Assembly (NCBI GenBank): GCA_963070105.1
Contig: OY718808.1
Location: forward strand, 558,001-622,000
Length of the DNA: 64,000 nucleotides
Reading direction: 5' to 3'
Source of the DNA: Litomosoides sigmodontis
Lineage: Eukaryota; Nematoda; Chromadorea; Rhabditida; Onchocercidae
In this document: piece after piece, positions 1-11,719 of the stretch
Numbering within the stretch: position 1 is the first letter of the stretch
Layout of the letters: each line of letters begins with the position of its first letter
Position numbers and translations under genes: made by a program
Notes under the pieces: model-generated
Seen by the model: only the letters and a program-made list of their open reading frames with translations
The model's database searches: none
What the model was told of the DNA's origin: nothing

Positions 1-2954
1 CTTTGCGCTAAAATTTCTTCCCTCATAAATTGTGAATTTTTAATTTTAACTACCATTGGGTTATTTCACCTCCTGGATGCCTTATCGATTGATATGAATC
101 AAATTACTATTTAATCAAAGATTTCAACGTTATCTTTCATTTCACGTTTTGCGCAGAAACAGTAACAGTATTTTTTCATCCAAAACATACGTTGTAATTG
201 ACGTTTTGGCGCACTGCCAGGAAAGTGGATAAATTTCAAATTTTAACATTTTTTTCTTATTTTGAATAAATAAACAGTTGACTTTTGCTTATTTAGTGTT
301 ATAAATGTAACTTTAGAAGAAAATAATTTATAAAGAAATCCATCCATCAATGGTAGCAAGAATTCTGGTATTTTTTCCAATTAATGTTTCACTCGAAACA
401 TGCATTGCTGAATGAAATGGTACTAATATTCGATCGATTTATGCATACGTTTCTCAGCGTATGTTATGAATTAATAATAGGTTTCGAATTTACCGTACGG
501 AAAATTTTCAATGAAGGATGGAAAGTGGTGGAAATTTTGTAGAGCTAGAAATCTGGTCCAACAAGCTTTGAAATCGTTCTGAATCTAAGACAACCACTTG
601 AATAATGTAAATGAGGAATTGAAATGTGATCAATTTAATGTTTGATAGGAACGGGTCGAAAGAGCGATGAACACGGCTGGAGAAGCGATCTTTAAATTTC
701 AACCCCAAAATATGCAAATTTATTTTGGTAATGAACAGAGAGATATTTGCAATGAATAACGGAATGAATAATTGCAATTTGTTACAAAGAATAGGATTTA
801 ACGTTAATTTGAACAAAGCGATGCTTCGAAGGAGGGACAAATGCGATTTGTACTTTTGAACTTTTCCTTGAAGGAATTCAGTGAGAAGTAAAATAACAAA
901 TGTAGCAAAAGGATGTGAAGGGAGGGGAGGGGAAATTAAAGAAATGTGAATTGTTGTGGAATGAATTAGCGAAATAAAGCGAGCGGAAGCGATTCTGTAA
1001 TACTTGCTTCTCCCTGGAGAAGTGAAAATTGCTCCCAAATACCAACCACTTAACAGAGCGAAGTACTCAGTCCGGCTTTAAAAGCTATGCAGTACATTGC
1101 GTCTATTTGCCTACAGGGCCTGCTTCGGCCGGAAATTGATAATCTAATAACCGAGAAACGAATGACGGATAATAGTTAAATAGGAAATCAGTTTAACTGA
1201 TTGCGAATTGAACTGAGTGAGAAGACGAACAATGGTCAATGAGAAAATTAAGTTAATTGAAATTGAACAGTAATGAAGCGAATTTCTGCCACATTTCACA
1301 TCCCTACATTTAAATAAAAGCCTAATTAATTCCATTTCTTTCATTCTAATTCATCCTTTTTGATATTGCAAAATGATTTGCGTATTTATTTATTTCTAAA
1401 TGAAAATCGGTAAATAAAAATAGATTGACATGGCACGTACATTTTCGTAAGAGGCAGTTGGCGACAATTGGAAATTTAGTTTTAAATCACTTTTATGTCT
1501 ATCATTGAAGTTTGCACAAGAAGAGACTTGAAATAGGAACTGGTTGATTGATTAATTATCTGAAAGTAAGCATTCCTTCGATCGATCCCAACTGATCAAG
1601 AACAAGAATTTTTTAGCTGACCAAAATGACCAAACATGTTTCGTTCTTTGTATGCGTTGCAGTAGTAAGGAAAATTTGTTCGGAAAATATTCTTAGCCGT
1701 TGTTCCATGCAATTTCAGTAAATTTTGTGAATTAAATGAAATAACTAATTCACTGATTTATAATTTCAGCAATACAAAAAGAAGCAAAAGTATTGGAAGC
1801 TTTCATCGGCTAGCACATTAATACTGAATTTTATTTTTTAATTCCATCAAAATTACTACAAAATAATAAGCAACAAAGTCTCCTATCTCAATGCCTAACG
1901 CAAATGTGTCGCAAAAGAGACCGACTCGAATTTAAATCGATTGACGGCGCATTTGCATTCGCTAAACCAACAATTCCAATACAGAGATTAGGCGCAGCAG
2001 GAGAATGAATGAGTGAATGAGCGAATGAATGGAAACTGGGCGGTCAAGCGATCGAAAAGTGCCCTTAAATTAATTCCAAATTCCTTGCAAATCAGTTGGC
2101 ATGTTCGTGCAATAATTTTTCATTAAAGTTTTATCTTTTACTTTTTGATAATCAAACTGTTCTATTTGTTGAGTGAAATTATAAAACTAATTCATTAATT
2201 GAAATTTACAACATTTAAAGAGCGCTGTTGACCTTTTTCGAAAATTACATTTTCAATTAAGGCATCGAAATTTGGAAGGGGAAACAAACAAGTTTGGCCA
2301 ACTTTCATTTGGCTTTGTTTTGAATTCATTTCGTGGGAAATGCTCATCGCTTTAATGGAAAGGCTTTTAAGGAATCATTTTTGAAATTTTCATTCATCAG
2401 AGTTTTCTGATCACTTGTTCATTTCATTTCAAACTGCAATTTAAAAGCCACAAACTTTTGAGTTGAGCGTAATATGCAATGCAAAAATTAACAAGGCTTA
2501 ACAATTGTTGTTGATTTGGACTTTTTTTTAATTAAAATTGATTTAGACTAGTTTTTTTATTAGTTAGAGATTGAAAATGTTTCACGGATAAATGGAAGCA
2601 TTTAATTCAAACTTCCAATCTAAAATTAAAATCGATAAAATTTCTAGCAATGCTTAAGGAAGGAAATTCAGCAATTAGCACGATTGAGCGATCACATAGT
2701 AAGAAGCAAAGCAATTTCAATTATTCCTTGTGAAAGGTTAAACTGAATGTTGTCCATTTGATCGATCGATGGAAATAACTGGAATGGAAGAGTACTCAAA
2801 TTAAATTCAATCAATTTTGGAACAGTATCCTCCTCTTCAAATAATTAATACTCCTTCCACCTGATCCTTTTCCGCCACTGCAATCTGAAAGCACATTATT
2901 TATGAATAATAATTAACTAAATGACACTTTGAATAAGCAAATTTTTTTTGTTAA
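1..2954. other. Gene-poor AT-rich stretch
   Basis: No exon pair with matching splice phase was found on either strand. The longest open frame (508..1038, minus) has a Ser/Ile/Phe-rich composition typical of AT-rich chance ORFs and no recognisable motif. It may contain the 3' flank of the minus-strand TMEM41 gene that ends at 2955. Confidence 0.5.
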
Positions 2955-4995
2955 CTAATTGCGAGTGTTACTGGCCGCTAATTCTTTATTAAAACTACTA
3001 AAGCTTACTAAAATTATCAAAACTGATGAAAGCTTCACAAATGGATTGACCTGATTCCTTGGTTTGATATAGAATGCATAAATAAGCGGTAGTAGTGAAA
3101 GTAAGAAAAGTTTGAGTAATGTAGAAACGTTAAAAATATCAGTCCAGCTATGTACTTCTGATAAAATTCGCCCTGCTTGCACACAAATGTAATTATAGGG
3201 TGCCAGGCCTGTATTAAATTGAAGTTTAAAATAATGAAACTAGAAATAAAATTAAGTTAACAAAATTTCACTCATTACTTTTAGATCCACTCAACAGCGT
3301 AAATAAAGCATCGCTATGTGGCAAAATTATTATCAAAATAAAAACATCACATTATGATCGAAACGAAATACTGAAATGTATTCGACAATTTCGAAGAGAG
3401 AATTTACGTGGCACTAAAAACTCAATTTAAATTCTTAATCTCAGTATCAAGAATTTAATGACTTCTGGAAATTAAATCTCAGTATTCAATTTATTTTTCC
3501 AAAATTTAGAAGGAAAAAAATTGAGTTTTCATGAAATTGTAATTAATTTTAATTCCCACCAATGAAAGCAGTCAATGAAAAAATGAAGAGAGGGATGTTG
3601 AGAAAGGGCGCAACAATGTTGAGTAGCCAGCACGGTGAAACTGGAAATATCCGAGCAAATAATAAGAATGCCAACAAGCGATGTGAATTATTATTCACCT
3701 AAACAAAAATAAAGTAATAATTAAAGAGGAAAATTTCAACAGAAACGAAATTTTAGCTATTTAAAATCTTTTATCCGGAAAATTCCAAAACGAATTGATT
3801 AAATTCTAAAACGAAAATTAAAATTTATACAACAAAATTATTGATGTACACCTTTTGCTGCAAGTAAATGATACGATGACCGAAGTAATAGAAGACGTAT
3901 TCACGTGCGAACGCTTCGGAGAAGAGGTAACATAACGTTGAGCCAACTGAAGTTAGAATGCATACCAAGAAGAAACCAATCCAAACATTAAACAACACAC
4001 CGGCTATTAAATTCTGAAATTTAAATATTTATAGTTGATTGATAAAAATTCTTACAAAAAAAGTCTCGATAATTTTTCAATCTATTCAAAATTTTTGATG
4101 TTTTTTTAGAAAATTTTATTAATATATTGAAAATTTTTTCCTCTCGAAGTTTGAATGCTTCCGATTGCAAAAGTACCAGAAAGTAACCAGGACGAATGAG
4201 CCCGGAATAGCAAATGTTTGTTTGTAAACATAAACAAAAACAAATAATGTTGTGATGTAGCCGAAATGCTGATCCTTGTAGGCATTGAATAAATTAACTG
4301 TCGCTGTAAAATTTGCAAAATCATTGGGAAAATTCCATGGCGGCTTCCATTTTACGACAACTGAAAATAAGCTATTAGCATTTTTACAGTCCACGAAAAT
4401 TGTCGAAGTCACCTCTTTGAAAAAATTATTTTGAAATTTTATGAAACTAGAATTATCATCTGTGATATTATCATTACTCTCTCTCCCTCTCTGTGTGTGT
4501 ATGTGTATGCGAAAGAGAGAAAGATAGTTTACGCGTAAATTAAAAAATAGAAGAAATGAAACAACAGAAAAATAGAAAAGGTAATTAACGTAGTATTTTT
4601 CTAAAAAAAGAGAGTGTGATATAAATTAATTAGCTAAGGCTTAATTGTTAGACTTCAGCGTTTGCAGATTTTAGCAGGAAAAATGTGACGAATTTAACAA
4701 ATTGCTATTAAGCTAAATGAGGGGAAATTATTTTACAATTTCTTTAAAAATATTGTCGAGAAATTCATAAAATTTCGTGATATCTATTGGAAAAGTTGAA
4801 AATAAGATTGAAATTAATATTCATGGGATCGATGTGAATGTCACTTGAAGTTTGTTGATTAATTAAATGAGAGAAAATGAAAAAGATACCAGCAGAAGAG
4901 GAACTGGAATTAGGAGGTGCTGAGCAAATAAGAATCCACAGGAGAATTGATGAGGCAGTGAAAATTGCGGGCAATGTAAGAAGCCGTGCAACCAT
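2955..4995 (-). CDS. TMEM41: TMEM41-like VTT-domain membrane protein
   Basis: Multi-pass ER membrane protein of the TMEM41/VMP1/DedA (SNARE-associated Golgi, VTT) family; TMEM41B relatives act as phospholipid scramblases in autophagosome and lipoprotein formation (family knowledge). Five exons, read on the minus strand: 4890-4995, 4188-4360, 3852-4013, 3560-3698, 2955-3208. All junctions are GT-AG and the phases close, giving 834 nt and 277 aa, close to the family size (about 260-290). The start ATG at 4995 opens a hydrophobic segment (residues about 5-26). The signature FAIPGS lies near residues 85-90, preceded by the YKQT that usually flanks it. It is followed by the Gly-rich VTT core (GVLFNVWIGFFLVCIL), then ARIFPVSPCWLLN and PYNYICVQAG, which match the conserved RxFPxxPxxxxN and PYNFxxVxxG blocks of the family. 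The C-terminus has one more hydrophobic segment. The A or B paralogue cannot be decided by eye. Confidence 0.92.
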
Positions 4996-5966
4996 TTAAA
5001 CTACAATTTCAAGTTTCTCCAAATTTTATAAAAAACCTCGGGAAATGCCTTAATCACAGATGCTTTTAATCGAAAATATCTGAATTCAATGCTTCATTGT
5101 ATGCATCAAAACATAACGCGAAAATCAATCTAAATTAATTGCAATAGCATTAAAAATTCAGATATACAGCTAACACCGTGATAAAAACTAGAATACAAAT
5201 TCGAAGCAACAAAATCACAAATTTCAATTACACAACAAAAGGGCTAAGGAAGGAAGGATTTGAAAAAATGATTACGAAGAAAATTATATCGAAAAAAAAT
5301 GAAAACGCGATATTCCTGTAATTCTGTAATTATTAAAACAAGTAAATCGCGTTCAATGAAAAACTACTGTCTATCGATCACTCTTATTCCTGTGTTTTCG
5401 TAATTTTTTGCAACTCAAAGAAAAAACAATCAAATTACGGAACATCTGGTTTAACAAACTGAGCTGAAAAGTTGAAATATATAAGTATAAAATCAAATTA
5501 TGCTTTTCTAATCTTCGTAGAAAGAACATACTATGAAATAATTTCCTCAATGCATTTTACTAGTTAAAATGACCGTAGCACATACCGTCAATTTGAAAAA
5601 TTCTATGAAAAAGAAAGAAAGAGGAAATTTTTGAAGAAGCAACGACCTTTAAGATGGAGGAGAGAAATCGGACAGGATTTCAGACTTAATCCTAATTAAT
5701 TAATTAATTATTTGATTAATCATGAAAAATCATCCGCGAAAATATGCCGAAGGAAACCAGTTATCATTTGAATATGAATTATAATGATAAAATGGAATAT
5801 TAATAAATGACAGAATAATCATCAATCTATAATTGCTAAGAGTTTATTATTGATCTTTAAAAATCGAAAATCTTTTATTTAATAGCAAATTTACTAAAAA
5901 ATATGAACCAATAGGAAACTGAAGTATTCGCGGGGCTTGTTCTTTGAAAAATGATGAGAAAATGAA

Positions 5967-6140
5967 ATGAGAAGTCTCAAAAAAGCTAGCCGAGTAACGC
6001 AACCCCTAAAACCTGATCCGGAATATCTGGTGGACCTGTGTAAGAGATCAGAAATTAATGTCGATCAGATTAAAGGAACACGAATCCATCCACTGGTTGA
6101 CCCGAAATGCCACCTTTTAAATACGTACGACACAATATGA
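5967..6140 (+). CDS. Small ORF or exon, unrecognised
   Basis: An ATG-started ORF of 57 codons whose composition (Pro, Asp, Glu, Lys, Cys, His balanced; for example KPDPEYLVDLCKRSE and HPLVDPKC) is unlike the Phe/Ile/Asn-rich translations of the surrounding DNA. No signal peptide or membrane segment is visible, and I recognise no family. A GTAAGA donor-like site sits inside it at about 6030, so it could also be part of an exon rather than a complete gene. No partner exon was found within 1 kb. It lies about 1 kb upstream of the divergent TMEM41 gene. Confidence 0.3.
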   Translation: MRSLKKASRVTQPLKPDPEYLVDLCKRSEINVDQIKGTRIHPLVDPKCHLLNTYDTI

Positions 6141-6990
6141 ATTAAGGCGGTGGTTAATTTATTAGCGCTCCACTGCTTGAAATTCACGGAAAAGTGAAAT
6201 GCTTCATGCTATATTCAACTGCGGTATAGTTTTGAACTTAGCGGTTTGCATATTTATAAAATTTGCATAACGAAATAAAACAGTTGCGCGCCTTCCGTTT
6301 CTTGCAATCATTCAGTCTCTTTCAAAATTTATTATTCCTTGAAAAAATTTTAGGAATGACAGTCACAAACCTTCAACTGTACAGTAATTATTGAAGCGTA
6401 AACGAAAGTGTCATCATTATACGCGCTATCATATCACGATGAGAGGGATCACGTAAATATATACGCACGTACAAGCTGATACACGCACACACTCCCATAT
6501 TTATGCATATATTCTATGAGCAATGCAATTAATACCATTTTTTTGAAAGCTTTTTTACTATTTAAAAAATATCTAACATTACTTGCGGGTTCTTTATGTG
6601 AAAAGTTGTGTGAAAATGTTAGCAGAAAATAAACGAAGAGAAGAGGATTTTTGAATGGTTTCATCAGTTCCCTCTAAAATCATTCAATTTTTCTCTTCGA
6701 CATTTATAAATTCTTCCTAACAAATTTGAAAAAGCAGGAAGGAATGTAAAATGCACTAATTTAAAGGCCTCGAGAAATCGGAAGTTTGTTTGAAGAGAAT
6801 TTCCCAGCATTTATCACTTCCTATCATTCGCTCAATTATTATCATTCCGTTAAGATTGCGTAACTGTAAGTAGCAGAATTGGATTTTGAAATTTGTCAAA
6901 TAATGGTGAATAAAACAAATCACACGATTTGTTGTTCCATTTTATTTGCTTCGTTCACACTTGTGAATCACTCAGTATTGTTGCGAAGTA

Positions 6991-7029
6991 CGTGTGTATG
7001 CACGTGCGTGTGTGTGCGTGCGTGTGTGT
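6991..7029. repeat. Imperfect (GT)n tract
   Basis: TG-rich simple repeat with interruptions. It generates the Cys/Val-rich open frames seen here in three plus-strand frames, which I treat as spurious. Confidence 0.8.
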
Positions 7030-9692
7030 CTATGGGTGTGCACTCAAACCCAAATGGCAAATGGTAGAGTCATTCTCGGACGGAAAGATTTTCACATACC
7101 ATTTACTGATAAGGGAGAAGAATTATGCTCTCTCACACAAATCATCAGTTCCATCTTTCATCTTTCACACACTGATAAATAACATCGAAATCGCATTTCA
7201 AAAACATTCAAAACAACAATAGTCAGAATAAAAATGTGACTATTATTTAGTTCCACACATTTTGTATGAATTAATTAAGAAGAAAAATTAATTACTTCGA
7301 TGTTTCAGATAATCAATTACCAACTTTTCCTTTTCAAAAAGAAAATTTCTTCACATTTCTTGAAATGGAAAGATAGAAATTTAAAAACCACTGGAATGAT
7401 TTTAAATTGTTCACATTTCATTCACCAAAGCTGACTTAAGCTAAATTTTTCAATTCATTTATCTGCTACGACAATAGCGCCTGCGAAAATGTAAATCTCA
7501 CTTATAACTGAGAAAAATGACCAGTGACGCCTACAAACTTTGATAAATGTTTTCCCTAAGGGATAGCCCTCACGGATATACTTTAAGTTTAAGCATTAAG
7601 GAATATCACTCACTAGCGGCTGATTGACCTTTCCCACTGAAGCTGACTTTAACCCAATGCCATCCAATCGCTTTCACTTCTATTTCATTCCATAGAATTA
7701 GCAGTGTGACGGAGAAAACAACGCAAATAAACAAAAATAATTTTCATGAACTTCAAACAGGCAAAAGGTTTGAAATTCTTTATTAAATTAAAACATCAAA
7801 AATGTTTTCAGGACAATTTTAAATTACTTTCTAGGCATGTCGTTTAGTTCCCCACAGAGGAGAAAAAGATCGCATCGATGAAATAAGCGATGAATGATGT
7901 GACGATTACCGAAAGATAATCCTCACATCAAAAGCGCCCAACGTGAACGAGGCTGTTGTTAATTAATCAAAATGTATTGCTAACTAACATCTGAGCGGAG
8001 AAGCATTTAAATTCCTCTGCACGGGGACTGTTCACATTCATACAGCAATTAATAAATGACAAATAAAAAGCATCCCTTCTAGAAAAACATAAAAAGAGAG
8101 AAAATATTAACAAAGAAGGATGAGAGTTAATAAAAAGTCATTTAATACTATGAAAAAAATGTTCATGAAAAATAGAGCGATTATTAATTCAATTAAAATG
8201 AGTTGGAAAAAAAACCAGAAAAGATGACGAAGAGGGAGAAATCCAAAGAGAGCATTACAAATGATCAATATGGTTGAGGAACAGTTTGAGTGGAAGAAAA
8301 ATTGTCACAGCGTCTCCGATTTATCGATTGTGTCACTGAAAGCTACGTCTCCTACTTTCGTACATTCATTGTTGTTACGTGCGCGACTGTGTGTGTGAGT
8401 GAGTCAGTGGGTACGCAGCACGTCGACCTATTTTTACGCAAAACGGAGTTTTTAAAGTTGAAGGAAAGTGAAAGAAAAAGCGAGCACAGAAGTGACAGTA
8501 ATAGACGTGCGATTGAAATTAACGTGACGGAATTTTGGCATTTTTTGAAAGCAGAGATTTCGAACGATATAAATCAAAATTTGAGAACGAGTAATGGGGG
8601 AGGAGAGATGTGTTCGTGTGTGAAAGCAAGATGATGTGATTAAAATGCCATAGAGGCACTGTCTTTCAAATTGTTGTAGATGAATTTTTTCACTACTGAT
8701 TACCTCCGTATGACGTATCGCGCCTTCCGCTATTCAGGATTTAGGCGTGAACAGCAATTGACGACATCATGACTGGAAGAATTCCACCACGTAACTCTTA
8801 TACGCTGTTAATTCGTTGGATGTAAGGAGCAAGAGGGAAGGGATAGTCCCTTCTTCAATTCTTAAGTTCTGCAATTTGTCAAGGCTATTCCTCAAACGCG
8901 CACGCACACACACACGTACACTCACGGCAATTTTGACCTTTCATTTTCTGATTTCATTAATTTTGCTACTTATTGTCATTTAACTAACTTCAGCGGAATA
9001 GAACAAACATTAACTTCTGAACTGCTCAAGCCCTATTGACCTTTACAGCAAGACGACCCACTTCTGCCTGAACCCGATGAAAATACTGTCAATAGATGGC
9101 GGGCGGTGGACAGAAGTTTTCTTTTCACTAATTTCCGACTTCTTCCGTCATTCCGTCGATAGCAGTTGAACTGATTCGAATTTATGGTAGCGATCGATGC
9201 TATTATGCAAGCAATACAATTTGCAAACTGAAAATATTCATCATCGAAATGCAATTTAGGTACTGCTTCTAAGAATCAGACGAATTTATTGGTAGCTAGA
9301 ATTTCAACAAATCGATAAAATGATGGCGAAGTTCGAGGAGGGATTCCTGTAATAGAAGTCGGGTGACTGGACGGATCACATAAAAGCCTTTCACAGTGAC
9401 CACCTTATGATTTGCCGCACGGATGAAAGGAGAACTGTAAGACTTATCTAAGACGATTTAAACCTTCTCGGCACTATTAGTCACAACGGGAGATTTCATC
9501 AAATTAATGTTAGCACTTGTCATTGCGAAAAGCCCGTGTTCATACGTTAAAGATTTAAAATGGAAAAGATGTGACGTAATTTGAACTGGAAGATCTGCGC
9601 ATGCAATGCTGTAAATTGTGTACGGTCATTCTCATAAATATTTTTATTTGTTCCAATTAGTTCATAATTATAATTGTGAGATAATCGGATAT

Positions 9693-11719
9693 TTACAAGT
9701 TGAAATTATCAAATTGCATTGGTATTGCTGATGAGAATTGACCTGTTGATGAATTCTTATCACGTTGCCTCCTATTCTTGAACCAATTCGAAATCTGAAG
9801 GCTATTTTCGAAGTGTTGGATATCAGCGATCGGCTCATTTGCGAAATTTCATAGAGACGTGAAGTTACAACTTTTTTGATATTTGTGAATAAAAAAATAA
9901 ATACTGCACAGTCGACGCTCATGTGACCGCAAATAATTATGTCTTGTAGTTTGAGTTTTGAGGTTAAAGAAACTGTTAAGCTACAAGTATTCAAGACAGT
10001 AGCGCAGTTTTACTACTTTAGCAAATCCTCACAGCTAGGACTATCAGTGTCTTGCCAAAAGATTTCACCAATAAAAGAGATTTTCAAAAACAAAAAGTTA
10101 AAGTTTTCATAAAAATTAATTATGCTAAAAATAGAGAAAGAAAGATTGGCACAGATATTGATTGGCCTATTAATCAGCTTTGCTGGATCTAGCAAAACCT
10201 ACCTGTATAATCTTTAAATCAGTAATTCGCGCTATTTCTTTCTTGTCCTCAAGCGTGGGGTACTTGTTTCTCTTGTAGAACTGTCGAAGAATCTAAAAAA
10301 GAATCGCCTTCAGCAATAGGCAGATTTGAAGAATTGCTTGTTAGGGAAATTGCGATTGAATCCTTAACCGTTGGTGCTAGACTGGCTGAGAGAGGCTATT
10401 TAACGTAGTCCCTTAAACATAACTTTCTAGCGTTTTCCTTGAAGCTATAAATAGTTTCCTGTCCATCCCAGATGGACCGAGGTGGCGGATGTTTCTTTCG
10501 TAAGCGGTACTTCTCTACAGCACCTAACTCTTTTTGTCGTCGTTCTTCATTCTAAAAATAGTCTTTATTTTCAAGCATTACCTGAGTGAAGTTCAACTAT
10601 CTAGCAACTGTAATTAGACTGTAAAGTGCAAGAGGCTACCGCCGTGCTGGCAACAATCACGAAACCAACCGATTCACCTCTCCACTTCAGTTAACGCGGA
10701 AATTGAAAGCTTCAAGAGTGCCGAAAATAACAGTAATTTTTTTTCTTTGTTTTTAATTGATAACTTAATAATTTCAACCACTCGAGGAGTAAATTAAAGA
10801 TGCAATAACATTTCACACTGTAATACCTCAGCATAACGTGCCTTATACCATAAGTCCTGCAATTCGCTGTAAAATCGTTGTTCGAACGTGTTCGTCGCTA
10901 TCATCTGAAATTCAAATTCAAAATTTGTGAAATGATATCGTCAAACGGCAAAGTTCGTAAGTTACTTACAAATCATACAGTATTATTGCACAAATTACCG
11001 TTAATTACATGGAATAAACAGTTACTTTTAAAAGGATTCCGGAAAATATCAGAATATAATTCGTCAAAATTTGAAAAAAAAGCTGAATGATATCATCGAG
11101 AGGCTATTTCTCGAAAACTAATCGATAACAATTACACAATACAAATCTGATGTTGCAAATCGGAAAATGTAGAGAACTAAAAAACGAAGGATGAAAATGA
11201 ACCTGAACCTGAAATAGTTCGTTATAACGTTTACCGTAATAGAGCGCATAGAGATAAGCACGGAGAACGGAACTTGAATAATACGGGCACCGGTAGTACA
11301 TAGAATTGTGTGCATTGGGTTCAAATAATTCCAATAATTTTGCTCCGTCACGAGCTTGATAGAGTGCTTCGCATATACAATCTATCTTGAAAAGTATTTA
11401 AGATTGAAATTGCATTTCGAATCATACCTTCAAAAGAGTCTCAAATAATTTACAGACTATTTTACATGTCTAAACCTTTCGGTTCCTTTGTTGAAAAGAG
11501 CTTTAACAATACTTCACTACTTCGCTAGATAGCTTCCTTAGAAATATCACTTTAAAAATTTCAATTTCTCAGCAAAATCATGCTGTTAGCTATAAAGGAA
11601 AATTTCGAATTTTATTTGTGATGGAGCGGAATTACCTGATCAGAAGAAAAAGTAGCAGCCAAACGGAATAAGCACGGATCGTATCGTTCCACACTTATAT
11701 CGCCCATCATCCGTTTCAT
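9693..11719 (-). CDS. SIX-class homeodomain transcription factor
   Basis: Nuclear DNA-binding protein with an N-terminal SIX domain followed by a SIX-type homeodomain. Minus-strand exons: 11636-11719, 11209-11385, 10827-10904, 10424-10551, 10203-10292, 9693-9794; about 219 aa. Exon 1 ends [11 protein letters not shown] and exon 2 begins [10 protein letters not shown], matching the FxxEQVxCVCEVL start of SIX domains. [12 protein letters not shown] matches the LQxLWxxAHYxEA block, and [13 protein letters not shown] and RSIWDGQET match the domain linker and homeodomain start. Helix 3 reads [11 protein letters not shown] with Asn51 intact. Helix 2 ([10 protein letters not shown]) looks nearest the SIX4/5 subclass; this is inference. 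The C-terminal tail is only about 20 residues, short for the family. Oddity: the exon 4 donor GT at 10423 leaves 128 nt, one base short of the phase needed by exon 5; a single missing G would restore AAAG|GTTATG. The first ATG in the open frame is used; two further in-frame ATGs follow at 11710 and 11707. Confidence 0.85.

Larger units (their letters stand above)
4996..9692. other. Intergenic stretch, one small ORF
   Basis: Between the TMEM41 start and the SIX gene end I find no multi-exon gene. It holds a coding-like 57-codon ORF (5967..6140, listed separately), a TG-rich tract near 7.0 kb and a CA-rich tract near 8.9 kb. The open frame at 8290..8634 (+) lacks an ATG and any family resemblance. 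This may include regulatory DNA of the homeobox gene, but no specific site can be named. Confidence 0.45.

Noticed and set aside
508..1038. 176-codon minus-strand open frame
   Set aside because: Ser/Phe/Ile/Leu-rich chance ORF with no motif, no splice partners and no protein-like blocks.
6879..7222. Three overlapping open frames on the plus strand
   Set aside because: All pass through the (GT)n tract and encode Cys/Val repeats; no other support.
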